From Saprospiraceae bacterium (lineage in GTDB: Bacteria; Bacteroidota; Bacteroidia; Chitinophagales; Saprospiraceae), in the NCBI GenBank assembly GCA_013001595.1, contig JABDMH010000014.1, positions 1 to 64,000 of the forward strand: a DNA stretch of 64,000 nucleotides, read 5' to 3'. Under the pieces are notes generated by a model. It worked only from the letters and a program-made list of their open reading frames with translations, had not been told where the DNA came from and did no database searches. Below are positions 6,766-15,489 of the stretch, piece after piece; position 1 is the stretch's first letter, and the number at the start of each line of letters is the position of its first letter. Both the position numbers and the translations under genes were made by a program.

Positions 6766-9485
6766 AGCAATTCAAAATTGAAGGTGAGCGCTGGAAATGC
6801 AGTGCCTAAAACGGCCAGCCTTTTGATTTTACTATTGCCTGAGGAATCTTGTTCCACAAATACGGAGTAAGGATTCTTCCTACTATAAATATTATAAATA
6901 GAAAAGGTCCAGTTTGTCTTGAATTTTCGATTTTTCTTAAAACCTTGGGCAATGGAATACGACACATCCAAGCGATGATAATCGGGAATGCGAAAAGCAT
7001 TGCGTTGCGAATATTCAAGAACAACCACCCTATCTTGAACCACATATCTATTTAGTGGCACGGTGATTGGCCTGCCTGTACCAAAACTAAAATTCAGAGA
7101 TAGTGAATTTCGCCTATTAATCTGTAAAGTACTAACCAATTTAAAATCGTGAGGTTTATCAAAATTGGACGGATACCATTCTCCATCGTTAATACCTGGT
7201 ACTTGCCGCTCAGAGCGGGAATATGTATAGTTAAACCATCCATTGATTTTTCCGACCTGTCGATTGACACTGAGCTCAACACCATAAGCTCTCCCCTCCC
7301 CCCTTAATAGTTCGGTCTCTAAATGATCATTGACCAACAAATCGGCAAATCCCCGATAGTCTAAAAGCTGATCAATGTCTCGATAGAAGCCCTCGATTGA
7401 AGTAATCCAAATATTCTCATTGAAATTGTGAAAATAGCCGAGACTGAAATTATGTGCCTTTTGAGGTGCGATGTATTGATTACTCAATTGCCAAAAACTC
7501 GTAGGGGTAGGTGTCTCGCTATTGAAGATCTGATTTATGTATTGCACTGTTCTACCGTAACCACCCTTGATACTACTAGTAGCACTAAGGTTATATCGAA
7601 AACTCAACCTGGGTTGTGGATCCGCATAGGTCTTAACAACGCGATCGACAATGCGTAAGGGTGTAAGGAGTTCTTCCTCTACCGGCTGGTTGGGGTCCTC
7701 ATATGCATAGGTATCGTGAGGGCCCAGGAACTGAAATATGGCATATCTGAGACCTCCGACTAGAGATAGCCGTGGACTGACTTCCAGATTCACATCCGCA
7801 TAGATGCCCCATTCAATGCCTTTTTGATTACTAAGATGTTCGGGTTGGATGGTGGACAACAGTGAGGTAGGCATGATGTGATTGCCTTTGACGTCGTAGA
7901 AAACCCCACTCAAACCCACATTGGCTTCAAGCCCTTCACCTAGGTAACTGAAATTATGTTTACCCTTCCAATAATCGACACCCGTCTCATATGTAGAAGC
8001 CTTCAATGCTCGCAAGTCTTCTTGATTGCTGTCGAAGTTGCTACGAATCACATTTGTAGTAGATAAAACACGCAGACCCAACACACTGCGAAACTGCAGC
8101 TGCCCCATCATGGTCCGATAATCAAAGCCAAATTCGTCGTTAAACGCAAATTTGTCTTGCGTGACGAAAGCAGAGATCATCAAGTTGTTTTTTTCATTGA
8201 AACGATGGGCCAACCTCATATTTAGATCGTAAAAATTGACGCTGCTTGATTGTACTTCTGGTATCTGGACTTGGCGCAATAACCAATTGGAATATGTGCT
8301 GCGTCCGGCAAGAAGTAGCGAGGTTTTTTGCTTCTTGATTGGACCATCTACATTGATGCGACTAGATACTAAACCAACTCCACCCTTAACATGCCAACGA
8401 TCAAATGAGCCATCGCGAACCTTGACATCGAGAACGGATGCCAGCCTACCTCCATAAGTGGCAGGCATCGTACCTTTGTACAGGACAGCTTCACGCACAA
8501 CATCACTGTTGAAAGAGCTAAAAAATCCGAGGGCATGATTGGCATTGAATATCATCCCCTCATCAATCATGATCAAGTTTTGGTCGACATTTCCACCACG
8601 AACATTAAATCCATTGCTACCTTCCCCAATGCTGGTAATTCCAGGCTGTAATAACAGCCCTTTCACGACATCTACCTCCCCAAGAAAACTAGGTAGTTTT
8701 ACCAAATCCTTCGTTGAAACTCTAGTGACACCTACCTGTGTTTCTTTGATGTTATTGTCCTTGGCCCGAGCTTGAACCACTACTTCATCCAGGAGCACCG
8801 TGCTTCGGTCTAGACCCAAGTCCAGCTTTCCCGAACTCAGCACATTCAAAGGCACGCGCAGTATTTGATAGCCTACATACTGCACGATCATCAATTGTTC
8901 TCCACTCTTTAGGGAAATCTTATAGCTGCCATCAGCATCTGTTGTACTGCCCACGTCAGACTGCGCAATGGAGATGGTGGCTCCGATAATTTCCTCCCCA
9001 ATTTCTGCATCTAAGATCCGTCCTTCTACAATATGGTCACCTCGCGACGAAACGCCATCCAAACTGCCAACGATCGTTCGTTCTGAAGCATCCTGGGATA
9101 AAGCGATCATACTTTCCTCCAAGGCCTGAAAATACTCCGGTGTTTGAGTATCACTCAGTTCATCCCTTGGCAGGACGATTATCAGATTATTGCGGTGAAA
9201 TAATGCAATCAGTCCAAGTGGATCGAGTGCTTGATTGAGCAAAGTCGATAAAGCTACTGCATGAACATCAATGGCAGCAATCCCTTTCGACAGCTCCGTG
9301 GGTACGCAGTATATTTTACCCGGTATCTGCTTCTTCAACGCTTCCACAAATTCCTGTAGCGACATCGCCGGGGAATTAAAATCCAACTGTTCATCTGCCA
9401 GTGACTGGCCCAAAACCATAGGCTGCAATAATGCCAACAACACTGGAATAATCAGGAGAGGATAAGATCGATGTGGTCTGGCCAT
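6762..9485 (-). CDS. TonB-dependent receptor with STN and carboxypeptidase-regulatory domains
   Basis: 907 residues. After a signal peptide (LLIIPVLLALLQPMVLGQS) come an STN/secretin-like domain (about 38-112, SLQEFVEALKKQ..IDVHAVALSTLLNQAL), a carboxypeptidase-D-regulatory-like domain (about 150-240, GRILDAEIGEEIIGATISI), a plug (about 250-370, GEGSNGFNVRGGNVDQNLIMIDEG) and a 22-strand-type barrel ending in an aromatic-rich strand (FPALTFNFELL). It imports an unknown substrate across the outer membrane using TonB energy. The STN domain usually contacts an anti-sigma factor of the FecR type, but no sigma/anti-sigma pair lies in this window. It is the first gene of a three-gene operon. It is not a SusC: no SusD follows. 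Confidence 0.93.
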   Translation of the reverse strand: MARPHRSYPLLIIPVLLALLQPMVLGQSLADEQLDFNSPAMSLQEFVEALKKQIPGKIYCVPTELSKGIAAIDVHAVALSTLLNQALDPLGLIALFHRNNLIIVLPRDELSDTQTPEYFQALEESMIALSQDASERTIVGSLDGVSSRGDHIVEGRILDAEIGEEIIGATISIAQSDVGSTTDADGSYKISLKSGEQLMIVQYVGYQILRVPLNVLSSGKLDLGLDRSTVLLDEVVVQARAKDNNIKETQVGVTRVSTKDLVKLPSFLGEVDVVKGLLLQPGITSIGEGSNGFNVRGGNVDQNLIMIDEGMIFNANHALGFFSSFNSDVVREAVLYKGTMPATYGGRLASVLDVKVRDGSFDRWHVKGGVGLVSSRINVDGPIKKQKTSLLLAGRSTYSNWLLRQVQIPEVQSSSVNFYDLNMRLAHRFNEKNNLMISAFVTQDKFAFNDEFGFDYRTMMGQLQFRSVLGLRVLSTTNVIRSNFDSNQEDLRALKASTYETGVDYWKGKHNFSYLGEGLEANVGLSGVFYDVKGNHIMPTSLLSTIQPEHLSNQKGIEWGIYADVNLEVSPRLSLVGGLRYAIFQFLGPHDTYAYEDPNQPVEEELLTPLRIVDRVVKTYADPQPRLSFRYNLSATSSIKGGYGRTVQYINQIFNSETPTPTSFWQLSNQYIAPQKAHNFSLGYFHNFNENIWITSIEGFYRDIDQLLDYRGFADLLVNDHLETELLRGEGRAYGVELSVNRQVGKINGWFNYTYSRSERQVPGINDGEWYPSNFDKPHDFKLVSTLQINRRNSLSLNFSFGTGRPITVPLNRYVVQDRVVVLEYSQRNAFRIPDYHRLDVSYSIAQGFKKNRKFKTNWTFSIYNIYSRKNPYSVFVEQDSSGNSKIKRLAVLGTAFPALTFNFELL

Positions 9486-9631
9486 ACTAAGACAAACGCC
9501 GAAGCTAGCAAAATGTCACCTTATGCATCATCTTATTTTTAAATGCCGAAAAAAGGTCTATCTACACGGATAGGTAGTGATCTCTATGAAGAGAAACCAT
9601 CGCAAAGCTTGTGAACAGCTAAAGGCTTTGT

Positions 9632-9678
9632 CAAAAAAACAAAAGGGAAAAAGCAGCTAGGTTTGCTGCTCTTTCCCT
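9632..9678 (-). terminator. Rho-independent terminator, minus strand, downstream of a dead gene
   Basis: A 14-bp stem (9644-9657 with 9665-9678; 13 pairs plus one G-U as minus-strand RNA) with a 7-base loop is followed on the minus strand by TTTGTTTTTTTGAC. No intact minus-strand gene ends nearby. The closest is the T9SS sorting-domain remnant ending at 9777, so this is most simply the surviving terminator of that lost gene. Confidence 0.7.
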
Positions 9679-9776
9679 GTAACACACTCAAATCCGTAAG
9701 GAAATGCTCTTTAGGTATGATTATAATAATTCAAAGTCCATGCCAATATGTGCTTAGATTATTATATATCATTCCG

Positions 9777-9990
9777 CTATCGTTTTAATATCCGAGTCAT
9801 CTTTCCCGGGTGCAAGACGATATAGGTGCCCCCAGGAAGGTTCTGAACATCGAGCCGGCCTTGCTCAATATCGGCAGATATTCCTGCATCAATCTCTACT
9901 GTATCTCAAGTGGCCGTGTACAGTGCATTAGGAGACACATTACTGCGTGATGGTCCTACCTGGTTAGGTTGTGGCAAAGAGATCACTATC
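9777..9990 (-). pseudogene. Remnant of a T9SS C-terminal sorting domain
   Basis: The minus-strand translation ends EIDAGISADIEQGRLDV then QNLPGGTYIVLHP and GKMTRILKR-stop (stop at 9777-9779). LPxGTYIV followed by a short Lys/Arg-rich tail is the hallmark of a type A sorting domain. The frame is interrupted by TGA at 9906-9908, a CGA-to-TGA change at face value, just after VSPNALYTAT, itself like the VxPNP start of these domains. Upstream of about 9990 nothing of the parent protein is readable. Only the tail of a formerly large exported protein survives, with its terminator 100 bases downstream. Confidence 0.6.
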
Positions 9991-10180
9991 TAACAGCAGT
10001 GAGCCCATCATCCAAAAATATGATGATAATTTAACATCTATTCACTTTGATCGTTTGCAGAATAGCCATGGCGAAAAGAACATCTCGCCTAGAACATAAA
10101 TAGGTATGATATAAATGTACAAACATTTTTAAAGATTTGCTAATAGACTGACTAAATAAGGTATATCCCAATATGTTGTC

Positions 10181-10453
10181 ATGGGTAAATGCTTAATACT
10201 CAGATTGATCCTCCTTCTATCTGGAATCTTAGATGCTTAAGAAGTGCGACTCTTGGAACCTGTATTAAGCCTTTGGCAGACTAAATGCTACCTTGAAGAA
10301 GGTCAGACGACCGAATAAAGGTTTCAATACGACACCGAAATCACTGGACTTAGTCATTGTAAAAGAATCACTTAGCAACGCAGATACTTAACGACTGGTC
10401 AAGATAGCACCTCATTAAACGATATCTTTTATAACGTCAAAATAGGGCTTTGA
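10181..10453 (+). pseudogene. Small exported protein interrupted by three in-frame stops
   Basis: An ATG at 10181 begins a good signal peptide (MGKCLILRLILLLSGILDA). The same frame then carries TAA at 10238-10240, TAA at 10316-10318 and TAG at 10373-10375 before TGA at 10451-10453, 90 codons in all. The stretches between (EVRLLEPVLSLWQTKCYLEE, RFQYDTEITGLSHCKRIT) read as ordinary protein and no frameshift is needed. Each internal stop could come from a Gln codon by one C-to-T change. The first falls exactly where many Bacteroidota signal peptides end in Ala-Gln. No family is recognised. It may be simple decay. Confidence 0.4.
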
Positions 10454-11069
10454 TTATAAGAAAAATCTTATTCGAGCTTTGGTCTTTAACTACGATGATG
10501 ATTGCTGGTGTATGGCTATGTCAGGCAATCTTCAATGATCAACTGTTCAGTGCCAAATGGAAAGTCATCATTTGGGCTATTTCAATAAGTTTTATGCTTG
10601 AGTATACTTTACCATATATGACCAAAACATTTTATTCAGATAGCAGGGTCGAGAACAAGAGAATTCTCAATGCCGACTGGTGCAGGAGAGCAAGATCAAG
10701 CCCGAAGCCATGTCAAAATACCTATACGGGCTCTTTGAAAAAATGGGTGCTCCGATAGACCAGATTCCGAAAGAGATCGAGGGAGCCAATCTAGACGTTA
10801 GTAAGACGTTGATATACGATTATCAATTTGAACTTTCTGCGCCCAACAAAATATCATATGTAAATGACTTTGAAGCCGAATTTGCAAATCGAACGAAAAA
10901 GAATACCAAACAGAAAGTCATCAGAAGGATTTCACAGTCGGCGCAGGCAAGTCGATAAACGGCAAACTCAAGAATAATACAAGTCTACCGTATTCTAGGA
11001 GATAATTGGATCTGGTATCCGACAAACTAGGTGATATCCATCGTGTAAATGGTGATTTTTGATGAGTGA
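10450..11069 (+). pseudogene. Broken gene: membrane N-terminus and frameshifted C-terminus
   Basis: From about 10450 frame 1 encodes a two-helix membrane segment (LWSLTTMMIAGVWLCQAIF, VIIWAISISFMLEYTLPY). Around 10680 the protein-like signal moves to frame 3 (KIKPEAMSKYLYGLFEKMG, then IDQIPKEIEGANLDVSK), which stops at TAA 10956-10958. The same frame stays protein-like past it (VYRILGDNWIWYPTN), through TAG 11028-11030 and TAA 11046-11048, to TGA 11067-11069. I read this as one or two decayed genes. There is no good ATG start and no recognised domain. As in the neighbouring broken genes, internal stops in the coding frame are TAA or TAG only. Confidence 0.4.
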
Positions 11070-11252
11070 ATGGCAATAACCCCTTGCTAAACTTGCTTTA
11101 TTAGCATCGACAAAATATATTTAGGTATTCGATTTTCGAAGATCCTTTCCATAGCATTATCAATAAACTATTTAACACATGAGATGCCTACCATCTCCAG
11201 GCATATTTATGCAAACCCTTAAACAATCTTAAAAATTCAAAATCTAACCATC

Positions 11253-11639
11253 ATGAAAAATCTAACCATACTCAGTCTTATCGTCCTAATATTCACGTTT
11301 GCATCATGCAACAAAGTTGAAGCTGTGGATCCACTGGCAGAATACTATGGCGCCTAAATGGCCAGTGAGACGCTAAGCGAGGACACTTAGAGCGTAACAT
11401 TCTCTGCCGGAGAAAATCCAGGAGAGATTTTTGTTTAGGATACACTTAGTGATGTTGATGAAATAGATCTAGTGGCCAAGATCGAAGGCTCCAATTTTAT
11501 GTTTGATGAGCAGTCAATTCTGGAGTCTTCGTTTGCCTCGGGCACAGGCACCATATTAGATGGCAGGGTTAGTTGCAGAATGACCATAGCCATTGGTCTG
11601 ATTAAAATCTATTATACCATCAATTACGAAAAACTGTAG
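11253..11639 (+). pseudogene. Lipoprotein gene with three in-frame nonsense codons
   Basis: ATG 11253 starts a clear lipoprotein signal (LIVLIFTFASCNK, lipidated Cys at 20). The frame continues without any indel to TAG 11637-11639 (128 codons), ending TINYEKL, but is cut by TAA 11355-11357, TAG 11388-11390 and TAG 11436-11438. Reading each as Gln gives a smooth sequence (YYGA-Q-MASETLSEDT-Q-SVTFSAGENPGEIFV-Q-DTLSDVD). The sequence has the feel of a small beta-barrel/lipocalin-like Bacteroidota lipoprotein (ASGTGTILDGRVSC), but the family is not certain. C-to-T decay is the simplest explanation. An intact reading frame with three stops suggests recent inactivation or readthrough. Confidence 0.65.
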
Positions 11640-11684
11640 ATATTGACATTAAGATAAGAATGGGATGATATGTACCATACTTAA

Positions 11685-12426
11685 CTGAAGTGTATAAACG
11701 AATTGCTGCCGGCTGGCCTGGGAATCATCTATCACAACATCTCTAATTCGTGCACGTCTTTTGTCGTCAAGCAAAACCTGGATGATGATGTCTTTAGTAC
11801 CTGTCCATCCTTTCCAAACACCAATACAAAAAGCAGTACGGGCACATGGAATGATCATGATCACTGGAGTATGGATCAAATTCCGACTTTGTGCCATGAT
11901 GTCGTAATTCCTGCTGACATGACCGATATCTCTGGCATGCAGATGAGGCAAGCTCGTATGATCGATGTACAACCCAATGCATTCTTTGAAGTACAAGGAA
12001 CTCTTGAAATTCAAGGCAACTGAAAAAAACTAGGGCAATCTATCGTTATTTCTGACCTCGGATCGACTCCTTCTTGCCAAATCCTTGATCGACTATCCCA
12101 ATTCTTTGAAATCACAGAAACTGGTCAGGTGTCATGCTAATTCAAATTTCAGTTCACCATCCTCGATACGGCTTTGAATTCAATAAATATGAATGTCCGA
12201 ACGGCACAAGCATCCGTATGGAAATAAAATGTGATGATTGCAAATACTTCAATTGGATCTATGATTCTCTCACAGCCCTTCTGGCAATGCCCCACCCACA
12301 GGCTCAAAATACAGTGGCGAGACACCAAAATTCGAAAAGAGATCAAATATCCCCTATTATATTTACTCGGCGGAGGATAAAGTCCTATCTTTTGCAGCGA
12401 AAGAAGGCATTGCGTTTCCCTGTTGA
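11685..12426 (+). pseudogene. Fragments of a large extracellular repeat protein
   Basis: Frame 3 from about 11685 encodes a segment ending at TGA 12021-12023 that contains STGTWNDHDHWSMDQIPTLC followed by HDVVIPADMTDISGMQ and FFEVQGTLEIQGN. This is the TW(x)nxxNWSxxxxPtxxDDVVIP..ltIxpGaxLxI pattern of beta-solenoid surface modules common in T9SS-exported proteins. The signal resumes in frame 2 (GFEFNKYECPNGTSIRMEIK, then CDDCKYFNWIYDS, about 12165-12270) and shifts to frame 1 (NAPPTGSKYSGETPKFEKRS to KEGIAFPC, stop at 12424-12426). Two or more frameshifts plus a stop show an eroded gene lacking both ends. Confidence 0.55.
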
Positions 12427-12779
12427 TGGGTCCGCAATTGCATTACTGTAAGCAGAATGTCAACTAGAACAAATTGTCCTTGCACTTATCGTCAGGCTGC
12501 GTCCATTTTGAGGGCCGGACTCGATACCTGTTAGCATCATCTTTTGCCCAATGAGCAAGGATTTCTTTTGAGTTCGGCAAAATCATAACGTGATTGAGTC
12601 CGATGAATGCTAAAGATTTGATCTTACTCGGGGATATTTATCAGTATTTGAAAAACACGGTGAACCGACACATATTATTAGTTGGAAGCATAATCAGAAA
12701 TGATTCTTTTTTCTCCAACATTATAGTCTGGAACATAGACGAAAGCTTTCATCCTCTCTGTGTAAAATCATAATGATCA
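12427..12779. other. Intergenic region upstream of the corrinoid locus
   Basis: No gene, hairpin-plus-T-tract or promoter box stands out. I looked for the conserved B12-box of a cobalamin riboswitch, which would be expected ahead of corrinoid genes, and did not find one. The broken surface protein ends at its left edge. Confidence 0.4.
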
Positions 12780-13478
12780 ATGACAGAGAATTTGAGATCG
12801 AAATACCCAAAGATGAATGATATACTTGACAAACTAACCCTTTGTATTGAGCGAGGAAAAGTGGATACAAATGCCACATTCCCATCAGACATGATAGGTG
12901 ATCCGGGAGCCGATGAATTAACCAGGCAAGCGATTACCCAAAATATTCCTGCAGAAGAAATCCTAAATAAGGCATTGTTCAAAGCCATGAAAAGGGTTGG
13001 AATCAGGTTCAGAGACAATGAAATATTTGTCCCAGAAGTACTGATGGCTGCAAAAGCAATGAGTACTGCAATGAAACATTTAATTCCATTTTTTGACCAA
13101 GGTCTAATCAGTAAAAAAGGGACCTTTATAATCGGTACGGCTGCAGGCGATATGCATGATATTGGCAAAAGTCTCGTGGCCATGATTGTAGAAGGTGGCG
13201 GTTGGAATACTATAGATCTAGGGATAAATGTGTCAACGCAGAAGTTCTTAGCTGCCATAGAGGAAAACCCCGGCTGTTCCGTGGGAATTTCGGCCTTATT
13301 GACAACAACTATGGTAAACATGGAAAATACAGTTAAAGAAATAAAGGAAAACTACCCCGGCATCAATGTTTTGGTTGGTGGTGCTCCAGTGACTCAGTCG
13401 TTTTGTGATGACATCGGTGCGGATTTCTATTCTCCCGAGCCACATGGCGCTTTAGATTTTCTAAATGAGCAAACTTAA
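12780..13478 (+). CDS. Corrinoid (B12-binding) methyl-carrier protein
   Basis: 232 residues, the MtaC/MtbC/MttC type. An N-terminal helical cap (about 15-90) precedes a Rossmann-like B12 domain with the base-off, His-on signature DMHDIG at Asp124-x-His126-x-x-Gly129, followed by GISALLTTT (SxL motif) and LVGGAPV (GG motif). It would carry a methyl group on cobalt between the UroD-type methyltransferase and the homocysteine methyltransferase encoded downstream. The family usually begins at MNDILDKL, so ATG 12813 is a likelier start than ATG 12780. It is the first gene of the locus, 12 bases before the next gene. A 190-codon antisense ORF is a shadow. Confidence 0.93.
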   Translation: MTENLRSKYPKMNDILDKLTLCIERGKVDTNATFPSDMIGDPGADELTRQAITQNIPAEEILNKALFKAMKRVGIRFRDNEIFVPEVLMAAKAMSTAMKHLIPFFDQGLISKKGTFIIGTAAGDMHDIGKSLVAMIVEGGGWNTIDLGINVSTQKFLAAIEENPGCSVGISALLTTTMVNMENTVKEIKENYPGINVLVGGAPVTQSFCDDIGADFYSPEPHGALDFLNEQT

Positions 13479-13490
13479 AATTACCTTGCC

Positions 13491-14381
13491 ATGAATAACA
13501 TTATGGATTGCATTAGGGAAGGAAGTGTGCTGCTCTCAGATGGTGCGTGGGGTACCATGCTGTATGAAAAAGGACTGAAAAGTACAGAGTGCCCGGAACT
13601 TTGGAATATTTCCAATCCAGACAAGGTTTTCCAAATTGCCAAAAGCTACGTTGATGCAGGAGCTAACATTATTGAAACCAACAGTTTTGGTGGATCAAGA
13701 ATGAAACTGGATATGTATGAGCTCGGCGACAGAGCCAAAGAAATCAATTATGCTGCGGCAAGGATTTCCAGGGAGGCTGCCGGAGATGATGTCTATGTCT
13801 TTGGATCGCTAGGTCCAACTGGCAAAATCCTAATGATGGGTGAAGTTTCAGAGGAAGAAGTTTATCAGGTGTTTTGTGAACAAGCAGTTGCTCTTGAAGA
13901 GGGTGGATCTGACGCTTTAATAGTAGAAACGATGATGGCACTGGATGAAGCTACTATTGCTATAACAGCTGCTAAAGAAAATACCTCGCTGCCGGTAATC
14001 TGCACCTTTACTTTTGAAAAAACAATGAATAATGATTATAGAAGTATGATGGGAGTTTCACCAACAGATATGGTCTCCGCACTTATAGATAGTGGCGCTA
14101 CAATTATTGGAGCCAATTGTGGGAATGGCATTGATCGGATGGTAGAAATTGCCAAAGAAATGAGAAAGGCAAATCCCTCGGCCTATCTTATGATCCAGGC
14201 CAATGCTGGAATCCCAGAGATCATAAATGGAAAGAGTTATTTTCGAGAAGGCCCAGTGGAAATGGGGGCTCAACTTCACCATCTTATTGATCAAAATGTC
14301 AATATCATTGGCGGTTGTTGTGGAACAACTCCTGATCATATTGCTCGGTTTTCGCAAATAATCACGCATGCAAATTCTTGA
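13491..14381 (+). CDS. Homocysteine S-methyltransferase (MetH N-terminal-like, stand-alone)
   Basis: 296 residues, equal to the homocysteine-binding barrel of cobalamin-dependent methionine synthase. It starts with LLSDGAWGTMLYEKGL and has the zinc-thiolate ligands Cys210 (GANCGNG) and Cys276-Cys277 (GGCCGTT), which activate homocysteine. There is no folate-binding, B12 or activation module in the chain. Those functions are on separate neighbouring genes, and the folate-binding one is absent. Expected reaction: methyl-Co(III) corrinoid protein plus homocysteine gives Co(I) plus methionine. Some close relatives use other methyl donors such as S-methylmethionine or betaine, but the adjacent corrinoid gene argues for the cobalt route. 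It ends with TGA and appears intact. Confidence 0.9.
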   Translation: MNNIMDCIREGSVLLSDGAWGTMLYEKGLKSTECPELWNISNPDKVFQIAKSYVDAGANIIETNSFGGSRMKLDMYELGDRAKEINYAAARISREAAGDDVYVFGSLGPTGKILMMGEVSEEEVYQVFCEQAVALEEGGSDALIVETMMALDEATIAITAAKENTSLPVICTFTFEKTMNNDYRSMMGVSPTDMVSALIDSGATIIGANCGNGIDRMVEIAKEMRKANPSAYLMIQANAGIPEIINGKSYFREGPVEMGAQLHHLIDQNVNIIGGCCGTTPDHIARFSQIITHANS

Positions 14382-14474
14382 AAATAAGGGAATCAGATGA
14401 GTCATTTGAATTCTTCAAGTTAATACAATTTGATCATCTGCGCGCTATTGAGTTCGGACCTATAAATACTTGTT

Positions 14475-15194
14475 ATGAATTGCGAAGTACAAGAATACAA
14501 TTTGAAATTTGACCAGGTCGAAGTAAAAGTGCAGAACATCATTAATGCCATGGGATATCCTAAGGGTGCCGCACCACCTGAGATTGTTGAGATGGTAAAA
14601 AAACAATTAGATGAGTCTAGACATCATATCAAATTAAAATGTGGTTTTGTTGTACTGCCTCCAAATGGTATTTCTGTTAAAGATGGATATATCCACTTGA
14701 AGGACTTAACCTTCCATACGGAAAGAATAGTGAGCGTACCGCTAAGAAAAATGGAAGAGGCAGCACTTTTTGTTGTTACAATCGGCCATCAATTCGATGC
14801 GTGGTCACGCAATACATTTAAATCTGAAGATGCACTTGCAGGCTATATTATAGACCTTGTTGGTTCGGAAATTGCTGAACGCACAACTGATTGGCTGGAG
14901 AACAAGATAGTTGCTCTAGCCAAAGAAGAGGGGAAAAAATGCAGTAATCGTTACAGTCCCGGTTATTGCGGATGGAGCGTCGCTGAACAACATAAGTTAT
15001 TTAGTTTCTTCCCCGAAAATTTTTGTGGAGTTTCACTAAGTGAGTCTGCTTTGATGAAACCTCATAAATCAGTCAGTGGAATTATCGGATTAGGTAAAGA
15101 GATGAAAAGGTTGGAATATCCATGTAGCGCATGCAGAGTATCCCATTGCTATAAGAATCAGGAACTCCCATTAAGCAATACATCAGGTAGCTAG
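14475..15194 (+). CDS. MetH-activation-domain-like corrinoid reactivation protein
   Basis: 239 residues. The C-terminal half matches the SAM-binding activation domain of methionine synthase: RYSPGYCGWSVAEQHKLFSFF, then CGVSLSESALMKPHKSVSGIIG. In MetH this domain binds S-adenosylmethionine and rescues the inactive Co(II) state by reductive methylation. Here it is free-standing and has an extra C-terminal Cys cluster (CSACRVSHCYKN: three Cys and a His), which might bind metal or an iron-sulfur centre and so pass the electron. The N-terminus (YNLKFDQVEVKVQNIINAMGYP) is the small helical part seen in similar stand-alone proteins beside corrinoid methyltransferases. It lies 93 bases after the homocysteine methyltransferase. 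Confidence 0.85.
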   Translation: MNCEVQEYNLKFDQVEVKVQNIINAMGYPKGAAPPEIVEMVKKQLDESRHHIKLKCGFVVLPPNGISVKDGYIHLKDLTFHTERIVSVPLRKMEEAALFVVTIGHQFDAWSRNTFKSEDALAGYIIDLVGSEIAERTTDWLENKIVALAKEEGKKCSNRYSPGYCGWSVAEQHKLFSFFPENFCGVSLSESALMKPHKSVSGIIGLGKEMKRLEYPCSACRVSHCYKNQELPLSNTSGS

Positions 15195-15489
15195 AAGGTA
15201 AATATTTTGAAGGAATAGACACATGGCGAATTGGAAAGGAAAGGAGGAACTGACGAATGGCAGATCGGATGGATCGATGTTTCAATCTATTTCCCGGATT
15301 TACTTCTTCCCAGTAGGCATGGGCATTTCTCCAATATTCCAATTGGTCTAGACATTCCATAATTGAATACTTTTAATGTACCCCTTTGACCGAACTTGAA
15401 TGAATATTTTCACGGTAATTAACATACTGATTTCCAACAATCTAGAAATAATTCCACCCACCCGATCTTGAACTTAAATAGATTGAAAT
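15195..15489. other. Gap inside the corrinoid locus
   Basis: 295 bases without a supported ORF or hairpin. It is wide enough to hold a separate promoter for the UroD-type methyltransferase gene, but no TAnnTTTG box with a spaced TTTG was seen. Confidence 0.3.

Noticed and set aside
6762-9485. SusC/SusD polysaccharide utilisation pair
   Set aside because: The receptor has an STN domain and is followed by DUF4249, not SusD; the barrel sequence does not show SusC features.
11649-12014. 121-codon minus-strand ORF
   Set aside because: Antisense to the beta-solenoid fragment, which has recognisable motifs; the minus frame looks like a shadow.
10181-12023. Genome-wide reassignment of TAA/TAG to Gln
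   Set aside because: Intact genes in the same window (for example leuA and the corrinoid-protein gene) end at TAA at the expected length, so the standard code applies; only local decay or readthrough remains possible.
12427-12779. Cobalamin riboswitch ahead of the corrinoid locus
   Set aside because: No B12-box-like conserved core could be found by eye; a covariance-model search would be decisive.
12749-13321. 190-codon minus-strand ORF
   Set aside because: It lies antisense to the clearly homologous corrinoid-protein gene and has no family features.
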